Of a stretch of DNA of 64,000 nt, positions 1-8,517 are shown one piece after another. A model generated the notes under the pieces. It was not told where the DNA came from and ran no database searches. It worked only from the letters and a program-made list of their open reading frames with translations. A program made the translations under genes and the position numbers. The DNA comes from CAWELS01 sp964468205 (GTDB taxonomy: Bacteria; Acidobacteriota; Terriglobia; Bryobacterales; Bryobacteraceae): the NCBI GenBank assembly GCA_964468205.1, contig CAYXVG010000008.1, positions 94,834 through 158,833 of the forward strand. The letters are read 5' to 3'. Each line of letters starts with the position of its first letter. Position 1 is the stretch's first letter.

Positions 1-1
1 G

Positions 2-400
2 ATCAATCTCAACGGACCGTACTACTGCATTCATGCGACGCTGCCTGGGATGCGCCGCCGCAAGGACGGCTACATCATCAACATCTCTTCCATCGCCGGC
101 GTGCGTATCCTCGAAGTGGCCGGCGTCGGCTACACGGCCTCGAAGTATGGGATGACGGCGTTGAGCTTTTTCACGGGCATCGAAGAGCGGGAGAATGGAA
201 TCCGCTCCTGCGTCATCTGTCCCGGTGAAGTCAACACCCCCATCATTGACCGGCGGCCGAATCCGATGTCAGCCGAGGACCGCGCCCAGATCCTGCAGCC
301 CGAAGACATCGCCGCGGCTGCGCTTTTTGTCGCGACGCTGCCGAAGCGCGCCTCGGTGCCGGAACTCATCATGACGCCGTCACGCGCCCGTTTTGGCTGA
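2..400 (+). CDS. SDR-family oxidoreductase, 5' end missing
   Basis: This is the C-terminal part (about 132 residues) of a classical short-chain dehydrogenase/reductase; the Rossmann N-terminus with the cofactor glycine motif lies off the left edge. Visible family marks are INLNG near the start, the serine region NISSIAG, the catalytic YTASK (Tyr-x-x-x-Lys) and the PGEVNTP segment after it. SDRs of this kind use NAD(P) to oxidise or reduce alcohols and ketones, often sugars or sugar acids. It converges on the FAD oxidoreductase that ends at 458. Its position beside two enolase-superfamily enzymes and an aldolase-like lyase suggests a sugar or sugar-acid dehydrogenase in the same pathway, which is inference. 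The family is sure; the substrate is unknown. Confidence 0.9.
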   Translation: MNLNGPYYCIHATLPGMRRRKDGYIINISSIAGVRILEVAGVGYTASKYGMTALSFFTGIEERENGIRSCVICPGEVNTPIIDRRPNPMSAEDRAQILQPEDIAAAALFVATLPKRASVPELIMTPSRARFG

Positions 401-457
401 AGCCGGGCGGAGGTCCGGTTCGACAATCCCGGACGTAAGCCGCGGCCACGCGCAGCA

Positions 458-2812
458 TCAACTCGAGTAACAACGAAAATCGAATAGCGCGGCCGGGGCG
501 CCATGCGTTTCAAGGATCTCGAGATGCAGGCCGTCACTCGTGACAGGCCGTTCCAAGCGAATGCGACTGTGAGACTGATGGTTGTCCTCCTCGGCGTGTA
601 GTACGCGGCCGGAGCGATCAAGGATTCTGTAGCGCTTGATGCAAAAAGGCATGTCGCGTTCGGCGTGGCCCATGAGAACGGACTCCATTGGATGGTCGAA
701 ATCGGTATCGAAAGTCAGATGAATGCGGGCGATCCTCTGCGGCGCGGGCCATCGTAACGTCAGCCGCGGCCTGTCATCGCCGAAGCTCGCCACCCAGGCG
801 TTTGGCTGCAGATAGGGCCTGGCAAAGCCGTTCACAACGTTGCGCGGCCCGAACAGGTCGAGCGGCGGGTCCACTGTCAATGCAAAGTTGTGGCCGCCGG
901 GACGGCGCGAGGATGGCCACAGCTCGAAGATGTCGATGCCCAGGTCCGCCGGCGGCGTTTGCGTTCTCGAATGGCTGGCGGTCAGCACACCCGTGATTCG
1001 CCGGTCAGTCAAGTGCACAGAAACCGCGGGATTCTCATGGAGGCAGACGAAAACATACTGAGGCTTGGCAATATCCTTGTCGAAGACGAGGCGGAGTTCC
1101 TGATTCGGGCCACGCTCGAGCCGATAGAACTCGCGCCCAACCGTGACGTCTGGAGTGAAGTTACCAAGTACCGAACTGCCGCGCAGCTCCGCCAAAAGAT
1201 TAGTGGATGTATTGGCGTCCACTCGCAAGGTTACGATTGGCATGGGGCCGGCTGGCACGGGGATCATGATCGCCCGGGCTCTGTCGAGCGGCAGTGTCTC
1301 TCCATTCGCGGGTAATTTGTCAAGAATCAAATGACTGCTGGCGGTGATCTCAGCCTTGCCGGCCAGGTCGTCAGGGTCGTCGAGTGGAACGCCTGGTATG
1401 TACTGGCCGGTCCGAAGAAGCTCTCGCTGCAATTCGCGCAGGCGTTCGGGCCGGGCGATATCGGCAGGCAACAGATTGTGCTTCCGGCAGAGGACAGCCG
1501 CGATGGCAACCGCCTGTCCGCCGCTAGCGCAGGTGCCCATGACGCGAGTGGACCCAAAGGCAACGTGAGATACGCTTACAATCCGGCCGGCAAGGAAGAG
1601 ATTCCGAATATTCCGGCTGAACATACAGCGGTAAGGTATCTGGTAGACGCCCTTCGTGTGCCACTGGGTGCAGCTTGGGAAGCTCGAATAGACGCCATCG
1701 GCGGGGTGCAGGTCGATGGCCCAGCCGCCGAAAGAAACGGCGTCGGCGTAGTGGCGCTGCTCGATGACGTCGCGCTGGGTCAGCATGTAGGGGCCTTCGA
1801 ACCGGCGGCTCTCCCGCTTGCCCGGAATCATGCCGATCCATTCGAGCGTGAGCGTCTCCGCCTCGGGGAACCGGCCCGAGTTCTTGATGTAGTCCCACAC
1901 TCCGTAGGCGACCTTCCAAAGCTCCCACTTGATTTCCTCGGTGTCATGCACGGTGTCCAAACGTCCGCCCCACTCAAGCCACCAGAGACGGCATCCGGAG
2001 TGTGTGTGGCGGAGTTGGCCCCAACGGGGGATCTTCGTGATGTCCTTAAGAGCGAAGCTCGGCGCGACAAACTTCACGGGCCTGCCGGTATCGCGGGAAT
2101 AGAAATACAGAGAATGGCCGAGGAGGTCCCCATATTCCTGGGACGGAGCAAACCGCTCCCCGAATTCACCGGTGGGCTCGGCGCCCATCCGGAAGGCGGC
2201 GCCCGCTAGAAAGCCGACTACGCCGTCGCCGGAAGAGTCCAGAAAAAGCGGGGCGCGGGCGACATAGGAGGTTTCGTTCTGGGCGCAGTATCCACGCACT
2301 GCGCCGATCGTGTCGCCGTCAACTTTCTCTGCTTCGTAAATCGAGGTATTGAGCAGCAAAGTGATATTAGGCTCTTCCCGTACCTTCTCAAGGAGGATGG
2401 AGTCGACAATGAGCGGATTGCCCTCCGGGTTCCGGTGCATATTTTCGACGACGATCTCATCCACTACACCGCCCTCACGCGCCCAACGGTTGTTGTTTCC
2501 CATGTGCGCGGTGGCTCCGAGGATCCAGAGGCGGACCTCGCTCGAAGCGTTGCCGCCGAGGACGGGACGATCCTGAACAAGAATCACCGTCAGGCCGGCC
2601 CGGGCGGCCGTGATGGCGGCACAAGTGCCGGCAAGACCGCCACCGGCCACCACCAGGTCGGCGGAGTGAACGATTTCCTTCAACTCGCGTGAAGGCGCGC
2701 GAGTCGAGCGCTGGAGCCGTCCCTCAGATTCGGTCTCCGAAGCCGCTGGCCCCTGCGAGGCGATAGCCGCCGAAGGCATGGCGCCCATGAGCTGGCGACG
2801 CGTAATCTTCAT
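458..2812 (-). CDS. Exported FAD-dependent oxidoreductase with C-terminal discoidin-like region
   Basis: A 784-residue flavoprotein of the FAD_oxidored (PF12831-like) group. The N-terminus MKITRRQLMGAMPSAA has a Tat-type twin arginine. A dinucleotide-binding VVAGGGLAGTCAA follows at about residues 55-67, then the group signature LGGNASSEV and, near residue 420, the block AGRIVSVSHVAFGSTRVMGTC typical of these proteins. The last 130 residues look like a beta-sandwich (discoidin-like) region ending in FRCYSS. I chose the ATG at 2812 because AGGAGG lies about 10 bases upstream and the Tat motif starts there; an upstream extension has no support. It is the last gene of the gntR operon, 13 bp after the enolase-superfamily gene. 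Three paralogues lie further right. The substrate is unknown; oxidation of a carbohydrate or its fragment is inferred from context. Confidence 0.85.
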   Translation of the reverse strand: MKITRRQLMGAMPSAAIASQGPAASETESEGRLQRSTRAPSRELKEIVHSADLVVAGGGLAGTCAAITAARAGLTVILVQDRPVLGGNASSEVRLWILGATAHMGNNNRWAREGGVVDEIVVENMHRNPEGNPLIVDSILLEKVREEPNITLLLNTSIYEAEKVDGDTIGAVRGYCAQNETSYVARAPLFLDSSGDGVVGFLAGAAFRMGAEPTGEFGERFAPSQEYGDLLGHSLYFYSRDTGRPVKFVAPSFALKDITKIPRWGQLRHTHSGCRLWWLEWGGRLDTVHDTEEIKWELWKVAYGVWDYIKNSGRFPEAETLTLEWIGMIPGKRESRRFEGPYMLTQRDVIEQRHYADAVSFGGWAIDLHPADGVYSSFPSCTQWHTKGVYQIPYRCMFSRNIRNLFLAGRIVSVSHVAFGSTRVMGTCASGGQAVAIAAVLCRKHNLLPADIARPERLRELQRELLRTGQYIPGVPLDDPDDLAGKAEITASSHLILDKLPANGETLPLDRARAIMIPVPAGPMPIVTLRVDANTSTNLLAELRGSSVLGNFTPDVTVGREFYRLERGPNQELRLVFDKDIAKPQYVFVCLHENPAVSVHLTDRRITGVLTASHSRTQTPPADLGIDIFELWPSSRRPGGHNFALTVDPPLDLFGPRNVVNGFARPYLQPNAWVASFGDDRPRLTLRWPAPQRIARIHLTFDTDFDHPMESVLMGHAERDMPFCIKRYRILDRSGRVLHAEEDNHQSHSRIRLERPVTSDGLHLEILETHGAPAALFDFRCYSS

Positions 2813-2825
2813 CGGGGAATACCTC

Positions 2826-4031
2826 CTAGAACGGAATCGCGTCCCGCAGCAGATCCGCCTCCCGAATCTCAATTCCCAGTCCCGGGATTTCCGGAACGCG
2901 GTAAGAACCACCGGCCATGGACAATGGCTCCCGGAGATAGCGGTTGCTCACGTCAAATACAGTTGGATTGTATTCACAGATGCGGCAATTCGAGATCACC
3001 GCGGCCGCGTGGATCGCCGCCGCGATTTGCGGTCCAAGCGCAATGCTTACGTGCGGCACAACCTCAACGCCGCAAGAGGCGGCTGAATCCGCGATGCGCA
3101 GCGTCTCGGTAAGTCCGGAGCGCCCCAGGTCCGGTTGCACGTACCGGATCAGTCCCTCCGCAAAGAACGGCTCAAGTTCCCGCCGCGTACGATAGCTCTC
3201 ACCCAGGGCAAGCGGGATCTCGTGGCCACGGCGGAGACGCCGGTGCGGTTCCAGTTCATCGGGAACGAAGGGGCACTCCAGCCAGAACAGCTTTCGGGCG
3301 GCAAGTTCCCGGAGTAGTGGTTCGTCACGCGGCAGTTGGAAACGCCAGAGCGCGTCAACGGCGATACGGGCGGAGTCGCCGAGCGGGTTGCGAAGGGTGT
3401 CAATCTGGGAAATGAGGTCTTCACCAGTTGCGTCGTGGAAGATCTTGACAGCATCGAAACCCTCGTCGAAGTGCTGGCTGGCAAAAGTGGCGCGTTCCTC
3501 GGCGTAATGTCCGGAGACGCCGCTGAGGTAGCATCGGACAAGGTCCTCCGCGTCGGACGCCAGGAGTCGGGCGACCGGCTGGGCACGGAGTTTCCCGGCC
3601 AAGTCCCACAAGGCGAGATCGATGCCGCTGATCGCGTCCATCATGAATCCGGCAGTCTGTCCCCGAACACGCATCGTCTGGAACATGCGCATCCAGAGCG
3701 CCTCGATGGTTCGGCGCTCCCCATCAAAGGCTTGCCCCTGAAGAACCGCCGCGAGGAGGTCTGTCACGATGGCGCAGGCCACGCGCGGAGCTAACGGCGC
3801 CTGCGCCTCGCCCCAGCCGTGGATGCCATTTTCGAGAGTCACCTTGACAAGGGCTGTCTCGATGTAGCGTGAGTACAGGGCCGGATAAACGGCGGACCAG
3901 TGGTAGCCTCCAGCCGCAACGCCAACAGCGGTGGGGGTCCCGGCCGTTCCCGTAGCCTGCTCCAAATCGCGGGGAAGTCGGATCGGAAACGCCTCGACAG
4001 AAACGATTTTCGGTGGTGCGGAAAGAGCCAC
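2826..4031 (-). CDS. Mandelate racemase/muconate lactonizing enzyme family protein (enolase superfamily), cytoplasmic
   Basis: A 401-residue enolase-superfamily protein with the N-terminal capping domain (GWGEAQAP at about residue 72) and a TIM-barrel domain. Likely ligands and catalytic residues are D226 (VDALW), E252 (LECPF) and E278 (LGESY) for metal, the general base K196 in VKIFH, D301 and H327 in VPHVS. The usual second lysine of K-x-K is not present; the His/Asp base pair fits the acid-sugar dehydratase branch. It probably removes water from an aldonate or uronate to give a 2-keto-3-deoxy acid. The start is GTG with GGAAGGAA about 6 bases upstream. Unlike its relative at 4907-6178 it has no export leader. 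It lies between gntR and the FAD oxidoreductase in one operon. Family sure, substrate unknown. Confidence 0.88.
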   Translation of the reverse strand: MALSAPPKIVSVEAFPIRLPRDLEQATGTAGTPTAVGVAAGGYHWSAVYPALYSRYIETALVKVTLENGIHGWGEAQAPLAPRVACAIVTDLLAAVLQGQAFDGERRTIEALWMRMFQTMRVRGQTAGFMMDAISGIDLALWDLAGKLRAQPVARLLASDAEDLVRCYLSGVSGHYAEERATFASQHFDEGFDAVKIFHDATGEDLISQIDTLRNPLGDSARIAVDALWRFQLPRDEPLLRELAARKLFWLECPFVPDELEPHRRLRRGHEIPLALGESYRTRRELEPFFAEGLIRYVQPDLGRSGLTETLRIADSAASCGVEVVPHVSIALGPQIAAAIHAAAVISNCRICEYNPTVFDVSNRYLREPLSMAGGSYRVPEIPGLGIEIREADLLRDAIPF

Positions 4032-4086
4032 GTCTTATTCCTTCCAGCGCCGGGCGGCGATGGTGGGATGTGCGTGCCGCCGGTGG

Positions 4087-4770
4087 CTACTTACTGTTGG
4101 ACGCCTTGCCATTAATCGCCTCGACGAGCGAATCCCGGGCTCGGAAAATGTGGTCCCGCATGGCTTTCGCGGCGATCGGCGCTTGTCCATTCTCGATGGC
4201 GTTCACAATCGCCTCATGCTCATCCTGTTCCTGGTCGAGCCGGTCGATCCAATCGTCGTCCGCGGCGTGAATGCGGGCGATCTTGATGTTCGCGTTCAGC
4301 GCATCATACATTTCAAGAAGCCGCTGGTTGTCCGCCGCGCGGAGCAGAATCAGGTGGAACTCCTTGTTGTTCTCTTCGTGGGCCTTCCGGTCCTCTTCAT
4401 TCCTGATCGTCTTCCGCATGGCTCTGACCAGTGCCCTGAGGCGGCGCAAATCTTTGGCTTGAATTCTCTCCGCGGCCTTCTCCACCGCCATGCACTCGAG
4501 AGCGGAACGAAGCTCGAATGTCTCGCTAACCTCCTCGGCGCAAACGCTGGCGACGAAGGTTCCACTTCGGGGTTTGACCTCGACCAGACCCTCCTTGGCC
4601 AGCAACTGAATCGCGTGGCGCACCGGCGTCAGACTAACGCCCAGCTTCTCGGCGAGACTGTCGACATTCAAACGTTCTCCAGGGTGCAGTACATTGCCCA
4701 GAATGGCGTCCCTCAGGGCCTGGTGGACGGCGTCCACGGCCCGTTCACGTTTCAAGCGGGTGAGTTCCAT
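4087..4770 (-). CDS. GntR-family transcriptional regulator with FCD effector domain
   Basis: A 227-residue FadR-subfamily regulator. Residues 5-70 form the winged helix (LNVDSLAEKLGVSLTPVRHA, then the wing KPRSGTFV); the rest is an all-helical FCD domain with the histidines expected around a metal or carboxylate site (EFHLILLRAA, DEHEAI, RDHIFRAR). FCD regulators commonly sense sugar acids or other small carboxylates and usually repress. I start at the ATG at 4770; an in-frame TTG at 4794 would add eight residues, and neither start has a strong Shine-Dalgarno. It is first in an operon with an enolase-superfamily enzyme and an FAD oxidoreductase. Its promoter carries two copies of the palindrome found at four other promoters of the locus, so it is the best candidate for the regulator of the whole cluster, with autoregulation. 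That assignment is inference. Confidence 0.92.
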   Translation of the reverse strand: MELTRLKRERAVDAVHQALRDAILGNVLHPGERLNVDSLAEKLGVSLTPVRHAIQLLAKEGLVEVKPRSGTFVASVCAEEVSETFELRSALECMAVEKAAERIQAKDLRRLRALVRAMRKTIRNEEDRKAHEENNKEFHLILLRAADNQRLLEMYDALNANIKIARIHAADDDWIDRLDQEQDEHEAIVNAIENGQAPIAAKAMRDHIFRARDSLVEAINGKASNSK

Positions 4771-4817
4771 GTCGGTTTTGAGACGACCAGTCAATTTGCA
4801 TGTATCGTCCCATCTTT

Positions 4818-4847
4818 ATCCTACCGCCGCCAGGAATCTCCAGTCAA
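4818..4847 (-). promoter_or_regulatory. Putative sigma-70-type promoter of the gntR operon
   Basis: Read on the minus strand, TTGACT (4842-4847) is followed after 18 bp by TAGGAT (4818-4823). Transcription would begin near 4811, giving a short leader before gntR. The -35 box lies inside the palindrome copy at 4843-4858, an arrangement expected for repression. Prediction from sequence only. Confidence 0.55.
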
Positions 4848-4858
4848 TAATTTCAGAT
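4843..4858. promoter_or_regulatory. Operator-like palindrome copy A1 (gntR promoter)
   Basis: GTCAATAATTTCAGAT matches 12 of 16 positions of the consensus ATCTGAAATTTCAGAT; the right half site is perfect. It overlaps the -35 box of the gntR promoter. A second, weaker copy lies 24 bp away centre to centre. Confidence 0.55.
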
Positions 4859-4866
4859 TCTTGAAC

Positions 4867-4882
4867 TATTAAAATTTCAGGT
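4867..4882. promoter_or_regulatory. Operator-like palindrome copy A2 (gntR promoter)
   Basis: TATTAAAATTTCAGGT matches 11 of 16 positions of the consensus, with the core AAATTTCAG kept. It lies just upstream of copy A1 in the same orientation. Alone it would be weak evidence; the paired arrangement makes it worth listing. Confidence 0.4.
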
Positions 4883-4906
4883 ATTCTTGTCACGGTTGCC
4901 TAACCG

Positions 4907-6178
4907 TTAGCCCACCGTGAGGCGAGCCAGCCTCTCCTCATCGAACTCGACGCCCAGGCCGGGCCTTTCCGGAACCACGGCGAATCCGGGCGGGAACTCG
5001 AGCGGCTCCTTGATCAACGGATTGCCGAAGGGGCGCGTGTGGCTGCCACCGCCCTCCATAATGACGGCGTTCGGGGTGGCCACCGCCAGATGAATGGAGG
5101 CGCTCATGTAAAGCGCGGTTCCGCTGCTGACGTGGGGCGACCACAACACTCCGTGAACGTCGGCCAGATCCGCGATGCGCCGGCACTCGGTAATGCCGCC
5201 GGCGCGGCAGACGTCCGGATTGATGATGTCGACCGAGCCGCGGACGAAAAGGTCACGGAATTGGAAGCGGTTGGAGAGTTCCTCTCCCGCGCAGATTGGA
5301 ACGTCGAGCGCTTCTCTCAGACGGGGAAAGCCGTCGAGATCCTCCGGCGCCAGCGCGTCCTCCCACCAGCCGATGTTGCCCAGTTCGTCAAGCTGGCGGC
5401 CGACGATGATCGCCTCGTGCAGCTTGTAGGCCCCAAGTGAATCCACCAGAAGCTGGCCCTTGCCCTTGATCGCCTCGGACACTTCCGCGACTCGATCCAC
5501 GTTGTTCGTTCCCGGTCCCTTGCTGAGCCCCATTTTCACGGCTTGAAAGCCCGCTTCGACAGCCTTCAAGGCGCTCTCGGGCGAACCGGCGGCGGCGTAA
5601 GTGGGTACGCGGTCACGGAACTTGCCGCCCAGCAGCCGGTAAAGCGGCAACCCGGAGTACTTGCCGAGGATGTCCCAAAGCGCGAGGTCGATGGCGGCCA
5701 GAGATTCGGTGTAGAAGCCGGTCGCGTAGCCTCGGACACGCTGCGTGGAGTACATTTTTTCCCACAGCATCTCAACCTCGAGGGCATTCTGCCCCAGCAG
5801 CATGGGCGTAAGAAGGTCTGTGATCACGGTCTTGTGTACGCGGGGCGAGGCCGGGGCGTGGGCCTCGCCCCAGCCGATGACGCCCTGATCCGTCGTGATC
5901 TTGACGAGTGTGGCTTGGGTGTAGCCCTTGAAGCGGGACGGGCTGTGGTGGTCGAGCCGGTTCCAAAGCCCGAGGCCGCCAGTCATGTAGCCGGGCGGGG
6001 GCATTTTGATCAGTTCCTCAGACGGAGTATCGTCCTTTGGATGGCGCAGCACGAAGGCCTCGACCCCGGTGATACTGAGCGGTCCGGAACCGCGGCTGGC
6101 CTTTTCCCGAGCCGCAATCGCCGCCGCGGGCAGGACCGCGGGCAACCCTAGGAAGCGTAGAAAATCACGTCTTTGCAT
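4907..6178 (-). CDS. Tat-exported mandelate racemase/muconate lactonizing enzyme family protein
   Basis: A 423-residue enolase-superfamily protein preceded by a Tat-type leader, MQRRDFLRFLGLPAVLPAAA. The capping domain carries GWGEAHAPASPR; the barrel carries K215 (VKMGL), D246 (VDSLG), E273 (WWEDA), E299/E300 (CAGEEL), D322 and H349 (SPHVSSGTAL), the metal and His base expected in the acid-sugar dehydratase branch. The start at 6178 gives the leader; a longer frame upstream overlaps the transporter gene and is not homologous. The stop of the MFS gene is 5 bp upstream, so the two are co-transcribed. An exported member is unusual because relatives normally work in the cytoplasm. Substrate unknown; an aldonate or uronate is likely from the neighbours. 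Confidence 0.87.
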   Translation of the reverse strand: MQRRDFLRFLGLPAVLPAAAIAAREKASRGSGPLSITGVEAFVLRHPKDDTPSEELIKMPPPGYMTGGLGLWNRLDHHSPSRFKGYTQATLVKITTDQGVIGWGEAHAPASPRVHKTVITDLLTPMLLGQNALEVEMLWEKMYSTQRVRGYATGFYTESLAAIDLALWDILGKYSGLPLYRLLGGKFRDRVPTYAAAGSPESALKAVEAGFQAVKMGLSKGPGTNNVDRVAEVSEAIKGKGQLLVDSLGAYKLHEAIIVGRQLDELGNIGWWEDALAPEDLDGFPRLREALDVPICAGEELSNRFQFRDLFVRGSVDIINPDVCRAGGITECRRIADLADVHGVLWSPHVSSGTALYMSASIHLAVATPNAVIMEGGGSHTRPFGNPLIKEPLEFPPGFAVVPERPGLGVEFDEERLARLTVG

Positions 6179-6183
6179 TGGTG

Positions 6184-7488
6184 TCAGCCTCTTTGCGTTT
6201 GCACTTCCGGCGTTACGGTATCCGGCGCCTCCGGCTCTCCGGAAAGCGGGCCGCGAACGAGCAGCCGGAAGATGATGTAGGCGATGGGATGGAGGAATCC
6301 CATGATCACGAAAATCGCGTTGTAGGAGAAGTGCTCGACAACTCTGCCGGTCAGGTTGGTGAAGAGCGTGCCACCGAGGCCACTGCCGAAGGCGATAATG
6401 CCCGCGACCGAGCCGACAATACGCGTCGGGTAGACATCGTTTGTCAGCGTCATCAGATTGGTCTTCCAACCCATGTGGCTGCCTGTGATAAGGCAAATGA
6501 TCACGAGAGCAAGAGCCGAGGAAGGCGTGTAAGCGATCACCAGACTCAGGGGCATGACCAGCGCGAATGGCAGCATCACCGCGGCGCGCGCCTTCATGAC
6601 CGGCCAGTTTCGCTTGATGAGGTACCCCGACGCGAAGCCACCAAGAATAGAACCCAGATCGGCAAACAGGTAAGGGACCCAGGCCAGCATGCCTATCTGT
6701 GCGATGGTGAAGCCGCGCTGCTCTGCCAAGTACTTGGGCAGCCAAAACAAGTAGAACCACCACACCGGATCCGAGATGAATTTGGCGAGCAGCAGGCCCC
6801 AGGTCTGCTTGTAGCGAAACAGGTCAATCCACCGGATCCGCGCTTTCACCGCCTGGTCCTTCTTGAGGTTTTCCTCGCGGATGTACTCCAGCTCTTCCTT
6901 GGTGATCCACGGGTGTTTGGCCGGCAGACGGTAGAAGATCAGCCAGGCGATTAGCCAAACGAAGCCAAGCGCTCCAGTGGCGACAAACGCCACGCGCCAT
7001 CCGTGAGCAAGAGTGATCCATGCGACCAGCGGGGCGGCGATGATGGCGCCCACCGCCGCGGCGGCGTTCACAAAGCCGAGCACGAGCGCCTTCTCTTTGG
7101 GAGGAAACCACTCCGACGTGACTCTGACCGCGGTCATGAAGTTGCCCGGCTCCCCAACACCCAGGAGAAAGCGGAAGAATCCGAGCTGCACGGCGTTTCT
7201 GGCGAGGCCGTGCAGCATATTGGCGATGGACCACCAAACGATAAAGACGGCGAGGGATACACGCGTGCCCCAGCGGTCCACCAGGATTCCCGACCCGATG
7301 TACATGAAAGTGTAGGCCAACAGAAATGCCTGCACGATATTGGAGTACTCGATCTGGCTGATGTCGAGTTCTTTGGTGAGGACCGGAGCGACGATGGAAA
7401 GCACCTGCCGGTCCACGTAGTTGAGTACGGTGGCAGTGAACAGCAGGGCTACCACGTACCATCGCAGGTTTCGAACCTTGAATCTCAC
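6184..7488 (-). CDS. MFS transporter, anion:cation symporter (hexuronate transporter-like) family
   Basis: A 434-residue twelve-helix major facilitator protein. The first loops contain NYVDRQVLSIVAP and the MFS signature region DRWGTRVSLAV; the GVGEPGNFMTAVR segment is typical of the ACS family (ExuT, GudP and relatives), which import sugar acids with protons. A charged central loop runs from about residue 200 to 225. The start is GTG at 7488 with GGGAT close upstream, 14 bp from a perfect inverted repeat at 7502-7519. The gene lies between the aldolase-like gene and an enolase-superfamily gene, the standard grouping for aldonate or uronate catabolism. Uptake of a sugar acid is likely; which one cannot be told. 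Confidence 0.88.
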   Translation of the reverse strand: MRFKVRNLRWYVVALLFTATVLNYVDRQVLSIVAPVLTKELDISQIEYSNIVQAFLLAYTFMYIGSGILVDRWGTRVSLAVFIVWWSIANMLHGLARNAVQLGFFRFLLGVGEPGNFMTAVRVTSEWFPPKEKALVLGFVNAAAAVGAIIAAPLVAWITLAHGWRVAFVATGALGFVWLIAWLIFYRLPAKHPWITKEELEYIREENLKKDQAVKARIRWIDLFRYKQTWGLLLAKFISDPVWWFYLFWLPKYLAEQRGFTIAQIGMLAWVPYLFADLGSILGGFASGYLIKRNWPVMKARAAVMLPFALVMPLSLVIAYTPSSALALVIICLITGSHMGWKTNLMTLTNDVYPTRIVGSVAGIIAFGSGLGGTLFTNLTGRVVEHFSYNAIFVIMGFLHPIAYIIFRLLVRGPLSGEPEAPDTVTPEVQTQRG

Positions 7489-7501
7489 TGGATCATCCCG
7501 T

Positions 7502-7519
7502 TTATCGGTGTGCCGATAA
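7502..7519. promoter_or_regulatory. Perfect 7-bp inverted repeat upstream of the MFS gene
   Basis: TTATCGG-TGTG-CCGATAA is a perfect inverted repeat with a 4-base loop, 14 bases before the GTG start of the transporter. It differs from the 16-bp palindrome of the locus. It could be an operator or a small mRNA hairpin next to the ribosome site; there is no T tract, so a terminator is unlikely. Confidence 0.4.
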
Positions 7520-7565
7520 GGAGTACACTGCCTTCCCGTCGAGTCGTATCATCATATGGCAAGCG

Positions 7566-8492
7566 CTAAGCGGACTCCCTCGCCCCGGATAGCACTTCGG
7601 CGACCTGGCCGGATTCCACCCATTCACGCAGGGCCTCCAACTCGCGCAGACCGTCCGCATCGAGCGAGGAGGTGGGATGCCGCACGCGGGCGCTCTTAAT
7701 AACGCCGCGGGCCACCATGTTTTGCTTCGCGGCCGAGACGCCAAGTCCGGGCTGCAATTCGAAACGAATCAGCGGCAATATGTGGACGAATCGCGACCAG
7801 GCCTCCTTCTGTTTGCCCGCCTCCAGCAGATTCCAGATTTCGACGTACTCCGGGATCATGTCGCAGTTGGGCATGACACCGCGTGAGCCGCGGTGATACT
7901 CCTCGATCAGAAACTGCCCGTTCAGCCCCCCGAAGAGAATGGCATCGCCGCCGGACTCGAGAATGGCGGTGATCTTCGGCGCGGTGGGCGGGGCCTCGAC
8001 TTTTACATACTCGACGTGCTCGATCTCCCGGGCCATCTTAGCGAGCAGAGCCGGAGGAAGTGGCACTTGAGTCATCAGCGGCGCGTCCTGCACCATGATG
8101 GGGATGTTGATGGCGTTGCTAATGGCCTCGAAGTAGGTGAGGATGCCGTCCGCGCCGGTCTTCATATAGTAAGGGGGAAGGATCATCAGAGCGTCCGCTC
8201 CGAGATCCTCCGCCTCCTTGCTGCTTTCAACCGCGGCGTCGGTCCCGGTGTGCCCGGAACTCACCACCAGCGGGACCCGGCCGCCGACCTGGCGGCAGAT
8301 GAGCTTCTGCAACTGCCGTTTCTCACCGCAGGTGAGCGTGTAGCCTTCGCCGGCGTTCCCAAACAAGCCGATTCCGTGAACGCGGGACTCTAAAAGGTAT
8401 TCGACGAGACGAATCTGGCTGTCGAGGTCAAGGCGGCCGTCCTCGTCAAAGGTCGTATTCAGGATTGGGTAGACACCGCTGAGCTTCATCAT
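7566..8492 (-). CDS. Dihydrodipicolinate synthase/N-acetylneuraminate lyase family protein (KDG-aldolase-like)
   Basis: A 308-residue class I aldolase-fold protein. It has GNAGEGYTL at about residues 45-53, the conserved PPYYMK tyrosine region at 106-111 and the Schiff-base lysine K164 in YVKVEA. The family includes DapA, sialic-acid lyase and the 2-keto-3-deoxy-sugar-acid aldolases and dehydratases. Here the neighbours are an ACS transporter and enolase-superfamily dehydratases, so splitting or further dehydrating a 2-keto-3-deoxy acid is more likely than lysine synthesis. The ATG at 8492 has CGGAGGA about 6 bases upstream; a second ATG follows directly. It lies between the TonB receptor and the transporter in the same direction. 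Confidence 0.88.
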   Translation of the reverse strand: MMKLSGVYPILNTTFDEDGRLDLDSQIRLVEYLLESRVHGIGLFGNAGEGYTLTCGEKRQLQKLICRQVGGRVPLVVSSGHTGTDAAVESSKEAEDLGADALMILPPYYMKTGADGILTYFEAISNAINIPIMVQDAPLMTQVPLPPALLAKMAREIEHVEYVKVEAPPTAPKITAILESGGDAILFGGLNGQFLIEEYHRGSRGVMPNCDMIPEYVEIWNLLEAGKQKEAWSRFVHILPLIRFELQPGLGVSAAKQNMVARGVIKSARVRHPTSSLDADGLRELEALREWVESGQVAEVLSGARESA

Positions 8493-8517
8493 GGCTATTC
8501 CTCCGATTATCAGGCGT

